From: an uncultured Clostridia bacterium
Lineage (GTDB): Bacteria; Bacillota; Clostridia; Oscillospirales; Ruminococcaceae
Assembly: GCA_944387885.1 (NCBI GenBank)
Contig: CALXGR010000001.1
Span: forward strand, 62,001-126,000
DNA length: 64,000 nt
Reading direction: 5' to 3'
Positions 43,476 to 52,422 of this stretch are shown in pieces. Under the pieces are notes generated by a model. It had not been told where the DNA came from, ran no database searches, and saw only the letters and a program-made list of their open reading frames with translations. Numbering within the stretch: position 1 is the stretch's first letter; each line of letters starts with the position of its first letter. Made by a program: the position numbers and the translations under genes.

Positions 43476-44828
43476 TTATTGCTGGTAATAAAGGGCCAGG
43501 ATTTCTTCCAGGGCTGTACCCCGGCTGGCCTTTGCAAGAAGCGCATCACCCGGTTCCAGATTTTGGCAGAGAATCCGGGCTGCCTCCTCCTTATCAAGAC
43601 AATGGATGGCTTTAAGCCCCTGTTCCCGGGCAGACCGGGCCATCTCCTCGCTCAAAGGGCCGTAGGCAACCAGCAGGTCCACCCCTGCCTGAGCCGCCAT
43701 CTCGCCCACCTGACGGTGGGCCTGCCGACTGATTTCTCCCAGTTCCAGCATATCTCCCAGAAGCGCCACATGACGCCGGCCGGGGATTTCCCGGAACATG
43801 GAGAGCGCCGCCTTCATGCTGTCAGGGCTGGCATTATAGCAGTCCTCCACCACGCTGACCCCCTTCCGAATCACCAACCGTTGGCGCATGCCGGTGGGCT
43901 GATATCGGGAAAGAGCCTGAGCGCACCGGGCAGGGTCCAGCCCCAAGCCGGTGGCGGCAGCGTAGGCTGCCAGGGCGTCATACACAGTGTGCCGTCCCAG
44001 GGTGGGGATATAGACCTGGAACTCCCCTGTCCCCTCGTGAATGAGTGTAAAGCTCTGTCCCTGTCCCTGGGTTTTGATTTGTACTGCCCGGACCTGGGCG
44101 GCAGGATCATCAATGCTGTACCATACGGGACGGATATGCTCCGGAATTTCAGCCCCTGCCAGGTAAGGATCATCCCGGTTGAGAGCCAGGGGTGCCCCCT
44201 GGGGAAGGCCACGGCAGATTTCCATCTTGGCCTTCAGGATATTTCCCCGGCTGCCCAGGTTCTCAATATGGGACACTCCAATACAGGTAATCAGCCCAGC
44301 CTGGGGCCGGACTGCCTCCACCAGGGCTGCGATTTCCCCGGCGTGGCTCATTCCCATTTCCACTACCCCATAACGGGTGGTAGAATCCAGTCGAAACAGG
44401 GTATTGGGAACTCCGATTTCGTTATTCTGGTTTCCCTCGGTCTTGATGGCAGGGCCAAATTCCGAGAGGATGGCATAGGTAAATTCCTTGGTGGTGGTCT
44501 TGCCCACGCTTCCGGTCACCCCAATAAGGGTGGGAGAAAAACACCGCCGGTAGTTTGCTCCCATTTTAAGCATGGCGATCCGGCTGTCCGCCACCAGAAT
44601 CTGCCGGTCTTCCGGGATTCCTTCCAGAATCCGGTTGACCACAATATAGGCAGCACCCTTATCATAACATTCCCTGGCAAAGTCGTGTCCGTCCACCCGG
44701 GCTCCCGGGAAACAGACAAACACACAGCCCGGTACTACCTTTCTGCTATCGGTGACCACCCCGGTGACGGTGATATCCTCTCCGGGGCAAAGCCCTTCCA
44801 AAAGGACTTTGGCTGAGATAGGCTCCAT
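43476..44828 (-). CDS. murF: UDP-MurNAc-tripeptide:D-Ala-D-Ala ligase
   Basis: Adds D-Ala-D-Ala to the muramyl tripeptide, the last cytoplasmic step of the precursor. It has 450 residues. The ATP loop is GVTGSVGKTTTKE, NQNNEIGVPNTL is the MurF-specific form, and EMGMSHAGEI and DCYNASPDSMKAAL follow. These exclude MurE. In most Firmicutes murE stands at this place and murF elsewhere or beside it, so the cluster is rearranged. Confidence 0.95.
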   Translation of the reverse strand: MEPISAKVLLEGLCPGEDITVTGVVTDSRKVVPGCVFVCFPGARVDGHDFARECYDKGAAYIVVNRILEGIPEDRQILVADSRIAMLKMGANYRRCFSPTLIGVTGSVGKTTTKEFTYAILSEFGPAIKTEGNQNNEIGVPNTLFRLDSTTRYGVVEMGMSHAGEIAALVEAVRPQAGLITCIGVSHIENLGSRGNILKAKMEICRGLPQGAPLALNRDDPYLAGAEIPEHIRPVWYSIDDPAAQVRAVQIKTQGQGQSFTLIHEGTGEFQVYIPTLGRHTVYDALAAYAAATGLGLDPARCAQALSRYQPTGMRQRLVIRKGVSVVEDCYNASPDSMKAALSMFREIPGRRHVALLGDMLELGEISRQAHRQVGEMAAQAGVDLLVAYGPLSEEMARSAREQGLKAIHCLDKEEAARILCQNLEPGDALLAKASRGTALEEILALYYQQ

Positions 44829-44864
44829 GAAAAGTTCCTCCTTCTCTTTCCTTCTCTTAACAGC

Positions 44865-47186
44865 TTATTCCCCTGTTGTGGTATCCACCACTTCCAGAGT
44901 GACCACAGCGCCCTTGGGGACCTGAGACCCGGCAGTAGGATACTGGCTCTGAACTACCTGGCTTCCGTTGGAATTGCCCGGGTTGAGCCCTGCGGCAGAG
45001 AGAAGCTGGTTGGCCGCAGTGGCCGTCTTGCCCACCACATCCGGGACTTCCACCATTTCCTGTTCTTCGCTTTCGGTGTAAAGGTAAACAATGGATCCCG
45101 CCGGAGCAGTCATGCCTGCCTCAGGATACTGGGCCAGCACGGTGGTCCCGCTGCCCACCACCTGATGTTCCAGACCACTCTGGTTCAGGGTAGCCTGGGA
45201 GGCGGAGGTATCATGGTTGATCAGGTAAGGCACCCGCACATTGCCCGTAATGACAGTGTTGGGGTCGGTTTCCAGGCCCAGATAAGGGGCGATCTCGCTG
45301 ACAATGTTACCAACCACGGGAGCCACGATCTGGCTGGCGTAGTCATTGATGGAGCGGGGGTCATCCAGCATGACATAGACCAGGATCTCCGGGTCATTGA
45401 TGGGCAGAACTGCCACAAAGCTGGACACCTTCTTGTAGTCGCCGTCCTCACGCTTGTCCTGGTTCAGCTGTTCGGTAGTACCGGACTTGCCGCCCATCTG
45501 GTAACCGGGGACCTTGGCGTTGACGCCGCCCACATCCATGACCAGATTCATCATGGTCCGAATCTGGTCGCTGACCTCCTGGCTGATGACTTGGCGCTTG
45601 ACGGTGGTCTCGGTGGTCTGAACTACATTGCCGGTACTGTCGGTAATATGGTCCACCACATAAGGGGTGACCAGGTATCCCCCGTTTACTGCTGCTGCAA
45701 TGGCAGTGCAGAGCTGGATGGGGGTGACCGACTGGGACTGACCGAAGGCGGTGGATGCCAATTCAGTGGGACCCATCTCCTCGGCGGTATAGTAGCTCAT
45801 CCAGGGAGTTTCATAAGGCAGGTCGATGCCGGTGGTCTCGGTAAAGCCGAAGGCCTCGAAGTAGTCATAGAGCACATCAGCGCCCATGGTCTGGGCAGCC
45901 TGAATGAAGTAAACGTTACAACTGTGGCCCAGAGCGCCGGCCATGTCCTGCCAGCCGTGGTTGGTACCCTTGGACTCGTAGTCGGCGCAGCGGTAAGTAT
46001 AGTCTGCAACCTGAATGTAGCCGGGGCAGAAGAAGCTGGAAGCAGTGGTCAGAAGTCCGCTGTCCAGGCCCGCAGCACTGGTGATGACCTTGTAAATGGA
46101 GCCGGGGCTGTACAGTTCGGTGATGGCCTTGTTCTTCCACTGGGCTTCACGCATCATACCCTGAAGGGTATTGTATTCGTCCGTCCCAATGATGGAATCG
46201 GCCAGAATCTCTTCCACGTTCTTGGTTCCCAGCCGGTTCTTCAGGCTGGCGATCTGCTCTGCGGAGAGCTCCCCCTCGGTTTCCAGGGCGGTGGTAAAGA
46301 CATCCTCCTGGAGGGTGTAGGGCTCGTTAGGGTCAAAGTTGTCGCTGGTAGCCATGGCCATGACTGCGCCGGTGTTCACGTCCATTACAATGGCGCAGGC
46401 CCGGTTCTGCACATTGTACCGCTCCACTGCGGCATCCAGGTAATTCTGGACCACGCTCTGGATATAGGTATCAATGGTAAGGTGGAGGCTGTAGCCGTCC
46501 ACCGGAGCATAGACCTGGTTTTCAGTGCCGCCCATCTCATAGCCCTGGGCATTTTCCTCGGTCAGGGCACGGCCGTCGGTGCCGGACAGGGCATCATCGT
46601 AATATTTTTCCAGACCATAGGCACCGCCCTCGTCGTTGCAGAAGCCCAGCACGGTGGACAGGTAAGCCCCATAGGGATATTCCCGCACCGAGCTTTGCTC
46701 CAAAGCAATATAAAGGACCGTCCGTCCGTATTCGGTGTTCAGCTGGGTGGCATATTCCTTTACCGCATCTGCTGTGGGTTTATCCACCTTGGTTGCCAGG
46801 GTCTGGTATTTATTGGTAGCAGTCAGCTTCTGGTAAATGGTCTCCCGGTCCGTGCCCAGAATCTCGGCGATTTTATCAGCCGCTTCACTGGCGACTTCCT
46901 CATCGGTAAGGGACGGGTCGGTGGTCACATTCCAGGCAATGGTACTGCGGGCCAGTGTCTTCCCGTTGGAATCGTAGATAGAACCCCGGGCAGCGGGGAT
47001 GGTGGTGTCCGAAACCTGCTGTTCCACGGCCATTACCTTGTACTGGGCATAGTCCCGGATCTGGATGGTAAACAGCCTGTAAATCACCAGCCCGAAGGCC
47101 AGTGCCAGAATCAGTATTCCCGAAGCAAGCACCATTCTGCGCCGGGCGGGTGAGAGTCCTCCCCCCTGTTTCTGCGGCTCTGTCAT
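44865..47186 (-). CDS. Class B penicillin-binding protein with two PASTA domains (FtsI/SpoVD type)
   Basis: Transpeptidase that crosslinks septal or spore-cortex peptidoglycan. It has 773 residues: a cytoplasmic tail, one membrane helix (~17-37), a dimerisation domain (~50-230), a transpeptidase domain, and two PASTA domains (~635-770). The active-site serine motif is SIYK (363-366, usually STFK), then SCN (421-423) and KSGT (566-569). About 45 extra residues, acidic and helical, stand between MAMATSDNFDPNEP and the serine motif compared with SpoVD-like proteins as I know them. The start at 47186 follows GGAGG. It has its own internal promoter. Confidence 0.9.
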   Translation of the reverse strand: MTEPQKQGGGLSPARRRMVLASGILILALAFGLVIYRLFTIQIRDYAQYKVMAVEQQVSDTTIPAARGSIYDSNGKTLARSTIAWNVTTDPSLTDEEVASEAADKIAEILGTDRETIYQKLTATNKYQTLATKVDKPTADAVKEYATQLNTEYGRTVLYIALEQSSVREYPYGAYLSTVLGFCNDEGGAYGLEKYYDDALSGTDGRALTEENAQGYEMGGTENQVYAPVDGYSLHLTIDTYIQSVVQNYLDAAVERYNVQNRACAIVMDVNTGAVMAMATSDNFDPNEPYTLQEDVFTTALETEGELSAEQIASLKNRLGTKNVEEILADSIIGTDEYNTLQGMMREAQWKNKAITELYSPGSIYKVITSAAGLDSGLLTTASSFFCPGYIQVADYTYRCADYESKGTNHGWQDMAGALGHSCNVYFIQAAQTMGADVLYDYFEAFGFTETTGIDLPYETPWMSYYTAEEMGPTELASTAFGQSQSVTPIQLCTAIAAAVNGGYLVTPYVVDHITDSTGNVVQTTETTVKRQVISQEVSDQIRTMMNLVMDVGGVNAKVPGYQMGGKSGTTEQLNQDKREDGDYKKVSSFVAVLPINDPEILVYVMLDDPRSINDYASQIVAPVVGNIVSEIAPYLGLETDPNTVITGNVRVPYLINHDTSASQATLNQSGLEHQVVGSGTTVLAQYPEAGMTAPAGSIVYLYTESEEQEMVEVPDVVGKTATAANQLLSAAGLNPGNSNGSQVVQSQYPTAGSQVPKGAVVTLEVVDTTTGE

Positions 47187-47218
47187 TGGCAATCCTCCAA
47201 AATCCCATAGATATAAGT

Positions 47219-47271
47219 ATTATAAAACAACAGAAAGCGTGAGTCAATGAACAGTTCCTTGACTCACGCTT
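47219..47271 (-). promoter_or_regulatory. Internal dcw promoter overlapping a 13-bp hairpin
   Basis: Minus-strand -35 TTGACT (47242-47247), 17-bp spacer, consensus -10 TATAAT (47219-47224) drive the PBP gene. The -35 box is part of one arm of a perfect 13-bp inverted repeat, AAGCGTGAGTCAA (47235-47247) with TTGACTCACGCTT (47259-47271), and an inner GAAC/GTTC lies in the loop. The hairpin could also slow or end transcripts coming from ftsL. Confidence 0.7.
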
Positions 47272-47304
47272 ATTTCCTTCATCTTCCAGTCATTTTCCCC
47301 TTTG

Positions 47305-47766
47305 TCAGCCAAGGCTGTTCCAAAGGCTCAGGGCTGCGGCCTGAATTCCGGAAAAGAATCTCTGGAATCCGTTTTCTGCACAGACAATGCTGTTCTGGTT
47401 TTCCAGGGTAACATAGGTGATCTGGCTGGCGTCCAGCTTGGTCATTCCCAACTGGTCTACGGCAATCTCCTCCACGTTCTTCATGGTGCTGATTCCTTCC
47501 AGCTGTCCCTGAAGGTAATCGTAAGTGCTCTGGCTGGTAGTCAGTTCCTTCTGGGTGGCCTGAATTTCTCCGGTCAGCTCGGTGAGGCGTGCGTTGCAGG
47601 AAAGAAGGGTAACCACCATTCCCACCAGAATCAGGCTGGCGGCGGTTACCCGAAACCGCTTGAGGGCCTGCATCCGGGAAGCCCTCTTCCCTCCCTGAAC
47701 TGCCCGGAACTCCCGATGTACCTTAGGCTGTTCGAATTGTTCAAAGTTATAAGCTGCCTGACCCAT
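47305..47766 (-). CDS. ftsL: Cell division protein FtsL
   Basis: Small bitopic divisome protein that pairs with DivIC and recruits the PBP/FtsW pair. It has 153 residues: a basic cytoplasmic tail (~1-40), a membrane helix (~42-58), and a coiled-coil stretch LTELTGEIQATQKELTTSQS, ending with VDQLGMTKLDASQITYV. Sequence conservation in FtsL is low, so the call rests on layout and on position between rsmH and the PBP gene. Confidence 0.85.
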   Translation of the reverse strand: MGQAAYNFEQFEQPKVHREFRAVQGGKRASRMQALKRFRVTAASLILVGMVVTLLSCNARLTELTGEIQATQKELTTSQSTYDYLQGQLEGISTMKNVEEIAVDQLGMTKLDASQITYVTLENQNSIVCAENGFQRFFSGIQAAALSLWNSLG

Positions 47767-47796
47767 GGCAGGGTCCTCCCTTCTCTCTATCGCAGG

Positions 47797-48720
47797 TTAG
47801 CATTTTTCCAAAACACGAAGCTTGGCGCTCCGGCTGCGGCGGTTTTCCTCCAGTTCCCGGGCAGAAGGCTCAATAGGCTTGCGGGTAATGAGCTTTGCCT
47901 TGGGCTTTCCGCCGCAGACACAAACGGGATATTCCGGCGGACAGGTGCAGCGCTGTGCCCACCGCTTGAATTTCTGTTTTACCAGACGGTCCTCCAGGCT
48001 GTGGAAGGTGATGATGCACATCCGTCCTCCGGGAGCCAGCCGTTCAAACAACCCGTCCAGTCCCTGATTCAGTACATCCAGTTCACTGTTCACTGCAATT
48101 CTCAGTGCCTGGAAGGTACGGCGGGCGGGGTTCTTTGCCTTTCGCCGCTCTGCCGGGGGTACTGCTGCCGCCACCAGCTGAGCCAGTTCCAAAGTGGTCC
48201 GGATGGGATGTTCCTCCCGGGTGGCCACGATCTTGCCAGCAATCTGCCAGGCGTAAGGTTCCTCCCCGTAATCCCGCAGGATCCGGGTCAGTTCCTCCCG
48301 GTCCCGGGTGGCGATCAGGTCGGCGGCGGTCTCCCCTTCCTGGCTCATCCGCATATCCAGGGGTGCGTCTGCATGGTAGCTGAATCCTCTCCAGGGGGAA
48401 TCCAATTGATGACTGGAAACTCCCAGATCCAGCAGAACTCCGTTGATCTGAGAGATTCCCAGCTCATCCAGAACCTGAGGAGCACGGCAGAAGTTGGTTT
48501 GAACTACCTGAGCCGGCAGACCCTTGAGCCTTTCGGTGGCGATTGCCACCGCATCCGGGTCCTGATCCAGTGCGATCAGCTGTCCGGTGGTCAACCTCCG
48601 GGCGATCTCCTTGGAGTGCCCGGCCCCGCCGGCAGTACCGTCCAGGTAAATTCCTGCAGGATCAATGGCCAGTCCGTCCATGCATTCTTCCAGCATGACC
48701 GAATAGTGTTTGAATTCCAT
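47797..48720 (-). CDS. rsmH: 16S rRNA (cytosine-1402-N4)-methyltransferase
   Basis: Methylates C1402 in the decoding centre with S-adenosylmethionine. It has 307 residues. The SAM loop is DGTAGGAGHSKEI, followed by LDQDPDAVAIA, LLDLGVSSHQLD, FSYHADAPLDMRM and the C-terminal ITFHSLEDRLVKQKF, all characteristic. It is the second gene of the dcw cluster, 24 bp after mraZ. Confidence 0.96.
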   Translation of the reverse strand: MEFKHYSVMLEECMDGLAIDPAGIYLDGTAGGAGHSKEIARRLTTGQLIALDQDPDAVAIATERLKGLPAQVVQTNFCRAPQVLDELGISQINGVLLDLGVSSHQLDSPWRGFSYHADAPLDMRMSQEGETAADLIATRDREELTRILRDYGEEPYAWQIAGKIVATREEHPIRTTLELAQLVAAAVPPAERRKAKNPARRTFQALRIAVNSELDVLNQGLDGLFERLAPGGRMCIITFHSLEDRLVKQKFKRWAQRCTCPPEYPVCVCGGKPKAKLITRKPIEPSARELEENRRSRSAKLRVLEKC

Positions 48721-48744
48721 CTGTCCTGCTCCCTTCCGTCCTAA

Positions 48745-49164
48745 TTAGAAATCCAGTGCGTCGATGGCCTGGGCAATGCTTTCAGTGTCCATGGCATCCT
48801 GACGCTGGTTCCATGCCTGGGTGTTCCAGATCTCCGCATGGTTCATGTTTCCGATAATGGTTACTTCCTTGTCCAGCCCTGCGTGCTCCCGCAGTTTGGC
48901 AGGCAGGAGAATCCGTCCCTGCTTGTCCGGCTCCACCTCGGTGGCTGCGGCAAAAAGGAACCGCTGCACATCCCGGTTTTTGGTAATACCTTTGCTCATG
49001 AGCAGCTGGGCCATCTGCTGGAATTCTTCCTTGGGAAAAGCCACCAGGCAGTCATCCAGCCAGCGGGTGACAATGAAGCTGTCCCCCATATCCTCCCGAA
49101 ATTTGGCGGGGAAATTCAGCCGGCCCTTAGGGTCAATGGAGTAATCATATTGTCCCAGCAGCAT
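48745..49164 (-). CDS. mraZ: Transcriptional regulator MraZ
   Basis: DNA-binding regulator of the dcw operon, with two SpoVT/AbrB-like halves in 139 residues. Each half shows the DPKGR-like turn (SIDPKGRLNFPAKFRE and EPDKQGRILLPAKLRE). The ATG at 49164 gives the normal N terminus MLLGQYDYSIDPKGR. A frame ten codons longer is rejected. Two TGGGT repeats upstream fit its own operator. Confidence 0.95.
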   Translation of the reverse strand: MLLGQYDYSIDPKGRLNFPAKFREDMGDSFIVTRWLDDCLVAFPKEEFQQMAQLLMSKGITKNRDVQRFLFAAATEVEPDKQGRILLPAKLREHAGLDKEVTIIGNMNHAEIWNTQAWNQRQDAMDTESIAQAIDALDF

Positions 49165-49243
49165 GGCAGCTTTCCCCCTTTCGGAAGTTTTCAAGAGTTT
49201 TCAGGATTCTCTGTGGAAAACTCGGTGGAAAAGGTTGAAAACC

Positions 49244-49306
49244 ACCCACTTTTACCCACATCTAACCTCAATTACACCACTATACTAACACACACCCCGG
49301 TTGAAA
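49244..49306 (-). promoter_or_regulatory. dcw promoter region with MraZ-type repeats
   Basis: On the minus strand two TGGGT boxes lie exactly 10 bp apart (49254-49258 and 49244-49248), the known MraZ-binding arrangement (TGGGN with 5-bp spacers). A possible promoter upstream has -35 TTTCAA (49301-49306), a 16-bp spacer and -10 TATAGT (49279-49284). The boxes lie downstream of the -10, fitting repression. Confidence 0.6.
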
Positions 49307-49377
49307 TCAAGGGAAAAGCCCAAAAAGGCTTATAGTTCCGGGCAATTTTCACATTTACAAAGCTCTCTTTCGGGCAC

Positions 49378-49421
49378 AAAAAAAGGACCCCTTTCCCCGG
49401 ATGGGGAAAAGAGTCCTTTTT
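49378..49421. terminator. Terminator after the coiled-coil gene (usable both ways)
   Basis: Stem AAAAAGGAC...TTTCCCC with GGGGAAA...GTCCTTTTT around GGAT, with an internal mismatch loop. It closes the minus-strand gene at 49434. Confidence 0.85.
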
Positions 49422-49433
49422 GTCATATTGACC

Positions 49434-49892
49434 TTATTTATTGCCGGGATTCTTCCGAAGAGTAGCCCGGAGCATTTTGATGTCTGCAGCATATTTCAGC
49501 AGCCGGTCTTCGGTGTCCGCCATAACGGAATCACACCGGCCGAACACACCCACCAGCAGGCTCTTGGACCGGGCGTTGGCTTCGGACAGAATCTCCTCGG
49601 CACGCTTCTTGGCAGCCTTGACGATTTCCTGTTCCTCCACCATGGCACGGGCCTTTTTCTCGGCAGTCTGAATGATTTTCTCCGACTCTGCCTTGGCATC
49701 CCCCAAAATCTGAGACCGGTCCGAAACAATGTTCCGGGCCTGGCTGATTTCTCCGGGCAGGCTCTCCCGGATATCATTGATGATTTCCCGGACCTTTTCT
49801 ACATCTACCATTCGCTTGCCGCCGCCCAGGGGCAGGGGCATTCCGTCTTCCAGGGTCTCGTCCATCAGGTCAAGCAGTTCGTCCACATTCAT
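49434..49892 (-). CDS. Coiled-coil protein, often annotated ATPase-like or DivIVA-like
   Basis: 152 residues. An N-terminal segment with VDELLDLMDETLEDG is followed by a long charged helix (about 35-150) with the Ala/Glu/Lys spacing of a coiled coil (AESEKIIQTAEKKARAMVEEQ). No ATP-binding motif is visible, so the ATPase label seen for such proteins in Clostridia is not supported here. It lies 3 bp after rsmD and is surely co-transcribed. A structural role at the envelope or division site is inference. Confidence 0.7.
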   Translation of the reverse strand: MNVDELLDLMDETLEDGMPLPLGGGKRMVDVEKVREIINDIRESLPGEISQARNIVSDRSQILGDAKAESEKIIQTAEKKARAMVEEQEIVKAAKKRAEEILSEANARSKSLLVGVFGRCDSVMADTEDRLLKYAADIKMLRATLRKNPGNK

Positions 49893-49895
49893 GGT

Positions 49896-50441
49896 TCATT
49901 CCCCTTTCTCGTATCGAGTTACCAGCACCTTACCGTAATGGTGCTGCTTTTTCAGTACCAGACCGCCGCATTCCTGGGGCAGTGGGCAGTCCAGCTCACT
50001 CTCACAGATCACGCTTCCTCCGGGGGCAGTTACCTGAGCGATTCTGGGAAGGATCTGGTTCAGGATTCCCTGATGGTAGGGCGGGTCCAGCAGAATAATA
50101 TCAAACTGATCTGTCAGGCGGTTGAGATAGACCTGGGCCTGAGCCATCATAACCTTGGCCTGGTTCTGTACCCGGGCGGTTTTGCAGTTCCGGGTGATGA
50201 TTTCCACTGCTTCCCGGCTCTGGTCCACCATGATGCACTGTGCCGCACCCCGGCTGAGAGCTTCAATTCCCAGCTGGCCGCTACCTGCAAACAGGTCCAG
50301 GACCTTGGCCCCCGGCAGCTGAAACTGAAGGCTGCTGAACATAGCTTCTTTGACCCGGTTGATGGTGGGACGGGTCACGTCCTCCCCCGGCAATGCTTCC
50401 AGCTTTATCCCTCGGGCGCTGCCTGCAATAACTCGCATCAT
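49896..50441 (-). CDS. rsmD: 16S rRNA (guanine-966-N2)-methyltransferase
   Basis: Methylates G966 of 16S rRNA. It has 181 residues in a Rossmann-type SAM fold. MRVIAGSARGIKL is the typical start, LDLFAGSGQLGIEALSRGA binds SAM, and DPPYHQG is the catalytic loop. The start at 50441 follows AGGAGGAG. A second ATG one codon later is equally possible. The longer open frame runs back into uvrC and is rejected. In many Firmicutes coaD follows, but here it does not. Confidence 0.92.
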   Translation of the reverse strand: MMRVIAGSARGIKLEALPGEDVTRPTINRVKEAMFSSLQFQLPGAKVLDLFAGSGQLGIEALSRGAAQCIMVDQSREAVEIITRNCKTARVQNQAKVMMAQAQVYLNRLTDQFDIILLDPPYHQGILNQILPRIAQVTAPGGSVICESELDCPLPQECGGLVLKKQHHYGKVLVTRYEKGE

Positions 50442-50502
50442 GCTTCTATCTCCTCCTTCCAGGTGATATTCCCCGTTATTATCTCGTTTTTTCAGGTTTT
50501 TG

Positions 50503-52338
50503 TCAAGTAGCGTGGAAGCTGTCAAAAATCACCTGTGCCAGCTTGGGGCCGATTCCCTTCACCTGACACAGCTCTTCCAGGCTGGCTTCCCGCACAGCCG
50601 TTACCGTTTTGAAGTGGGCCATAAGGGCCTTGGCAGCCACCGGTCCCACCCCGGGGATGGCAGTCAGGCTGGAAGCGTAGGATTTCTTGTTCATCTGCTG
50701 TTTCCGGTACCGGTTGGCAAACCGGTGGGTCTCGTCCTGAATGGAGGTGATAAAGGTGAAAATTCCCCGGTGGATGCTGATGGCAATTTCCCGGTCATCC
50801 GGGGCAATGATGGCCCGTGTCCGGTGATGGTCATCCTTCACCATGCCGTAAAGGGGGACATCCTCCAAAGCCGTTCCCCGCAGGACCTGCTGGACCGCAT
50901 GGACCTGGCCCTTTCCGCCGTCCAGAAGAATCAGGTCCGGCTTGACCGAAAACTGATTGTCAGTGACCTTTCCCTCAAAGGAAGCATACTCTGCCGCCCG
51001 GCGGGAAAGGGTCTCCGCCATGCTGGCGTAGTCGTCGGTGCCTGCCACCGTCTTCATTTTGAAGGTGCGATAGCCGCTTTTCTTGGGCTTTCCCTTTTCA
51101 AAAACCACCATGCCGCAGACGCTGCTTCCCTCTCCCCAGTTGGAGATATCGTAGCTTTCTATCACCTGGGGCGGCTGGGGGAGTCCCAGCACATGGGCGG
51201 TCTCCTCCAGCAGCTTTTCCTCCCGGCTGAACCGACCGCTTTCCCGGCCCAGCCGCTCCACTGCGTTGGTATAGGCCATGGTTACCAGCTTAGCAATGTC
51301 CCCCCGCTGGGGTACATAGACCTTGACCTTGGTGCCCCGGGTCTTGGCGAGGGCCTCCTGAAGCGCCTCCCAGTCAGAAGGGAGCTGATCCAGGGCCACC
51401 ACCTTGGGGATCTCCTCCCCAATCAGGTAATACTGGGGAAGGAACTCTTCCCGCAGGCTTTCCACATCGGTGGTATTGTGGAAAACAAATTCCCGCTTAT
51501 CCGTCAGCCGGCCCTCCCGATACCGGAGGATGGCGGCACAGACGGCAGAGGCAGTCCCTGCAAAGGCGATGATATCCATCTCTTCCCCTTCGTCCAGCAC
51601 CACCTTTTGTCCTGCGGATACTTTGGTAATGGCAGCGATCTGGTCCCGGATGAGAGCGGCATTCTCGAAATCCAGCCGTTCTGCCGCCGTTTCCATCCGC
51701 TGGTTCAGTTCCTTGAGAATCTCCTTTTTTCCGTACCGAATCATCCGCTGGGCATTCTCCACTGCCTGGCAGTAGGCTTCCCGGGGAACTTTGCCGCTGC
51801 ACACTCCCATGCACTTGCCAATGTGGTAATTGAGGCAGGGCCTTCCCTTCCCCAGGTCCTGGGGGAACCGCTTATTGCACCGGGGCAGAAGGAACCAGTC
51901 CTGAGCCCGGTTGACCATTTCGTTCACTGCAAAACTGGAAGTGAAGGGACCGATATACTCGGCATTCTCGTCGTCCTTCTGGAGAGCAGCCGACAGCCGG
52001 GGCCAGGATTCTTTGGTGATTTTTACATAGCTGTACCCCTTATCATCTTTCAGGAGGATGTTATATTTAGGGGTATGGGCCTTGATTTGGCTGGCTTCCA
52101 GCACCAGGGCTTCGAACTCGCTTTGGCAGACAATTACATCGAAGGTGAAGGCATGGGCGATCATCTGGGTCACCTTGGCATCGTGGGGAACTCCTGGGCG
52201 GAAATACTGGCTTACCCGATTTCGGAGCCGCTTGGCCTTACCGATATAGATGATTTCATCCGTCTTGTCCCGGATAATATAGACTCCCGGAAGCTGGGGA
52301 AGCATTTTTGCTTTTTCATACAGTTGGTCTTTGGTCAT
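50503..52338 (-). CDS. uvrC: Excinuclease ABC subunit C
   Basis: Makes both incisions in nucleotide excision repair. It has 611 residues: GIY-YIG nuclease domain (GVYIIRDKTDEIIYIGKAK near 18-36), Cys-rich CNKRFPQDLGKGRPCLNYHIGKCMGVCSG, a UVR domain (AAERLDFENAALIRDQ), an RNase H-like C-terminal nuclease domain (DISNWGEGSSVCGMVVF, LILLDGGKGQVHA), and tandem helix-hairpin-helix motifs at the end. The ATG at 52338 follows AGAGGTGG. It begins directly after the HPr terminator. Confidence 0.96.
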   Translation of the reverse strand: MTKDQLYEKAKMLPQLPGVYIIRDKTDEIIYIGKAKRLRNRVSQYFRPGVPHDAKVTQMIAHAFTFDVIVCQSEFEALVLEASQIKAHTPKYNILLKDDKGYSYVKITKESWPRLSAALQKDDENAEYIGPFTSSFAVNEMVNRAQDWFLLPRCNKRFPQDLGKGRPCLNYHIGKCMGVCSGKVPREAYCQAVENAQRMIRYGKKEILKELNQRMETAAERLDFENAALIRDQIAAITKVSAGQKVVLDEGEEMDIIAFAGTASAVCAAILRYREGRLTDKREFVFHNTTDVESLREEFLPQYYLIGEEIPKVVALDQLPSDWEALQEALAKTRGTKVKVYVPQRGDIAKLVTMAYTNAVERLGRESGRFSREEKLLEETAHVLGLPQPPQVIESYDISNWGEGSSVCGMVVFEKGKPKKSGYRTFKMKTVAGTDDYASMAETLSRRAAEYASFEGKVTDNQFSVKPDLILLDGGKGQVHAVQQVLRGTALEDVPLYGMVKDDHHRTRAIIAPDDREIAISIHRGIFTFITSIQDETHRFANRYRKQQMNKKSYASSLTAIPGVGPVAAKALMAHFKTVTAVREASLEELCQVKGIGPKLAQVIFDSFHAT

Positions 52339-52352
52339 GGGCCACCTCTTTG

Positions 52353-52401
52353 ATAAAAAAGCCGGACCGCTGCCCCAAACACGGGGCTGCGGTCCGGCTT
52401 T
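52353..52401 (-). terminator. Terminator between the HPr gene and uvrC
   Basis: Long stem AAAGCCGGACCGC-CCCC with GGGG-GCGGTCCGGCTTT, followed by a run of six T on the minus strand. The T-run ends about 15 bp before the uvrC start, so uvrC seems to rely on read-through or an internal promoter. Confidence 0.92.
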
Positions 52402-52422
52402 CAATTCTGAATGTGAAGGGGA

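Noticed and set aside
45165-47153. Long open frame on the plus strand opposite the PBP gene
   Set aside because: Antisense shadow, while the minus strand encodes an intact transpeptidase.
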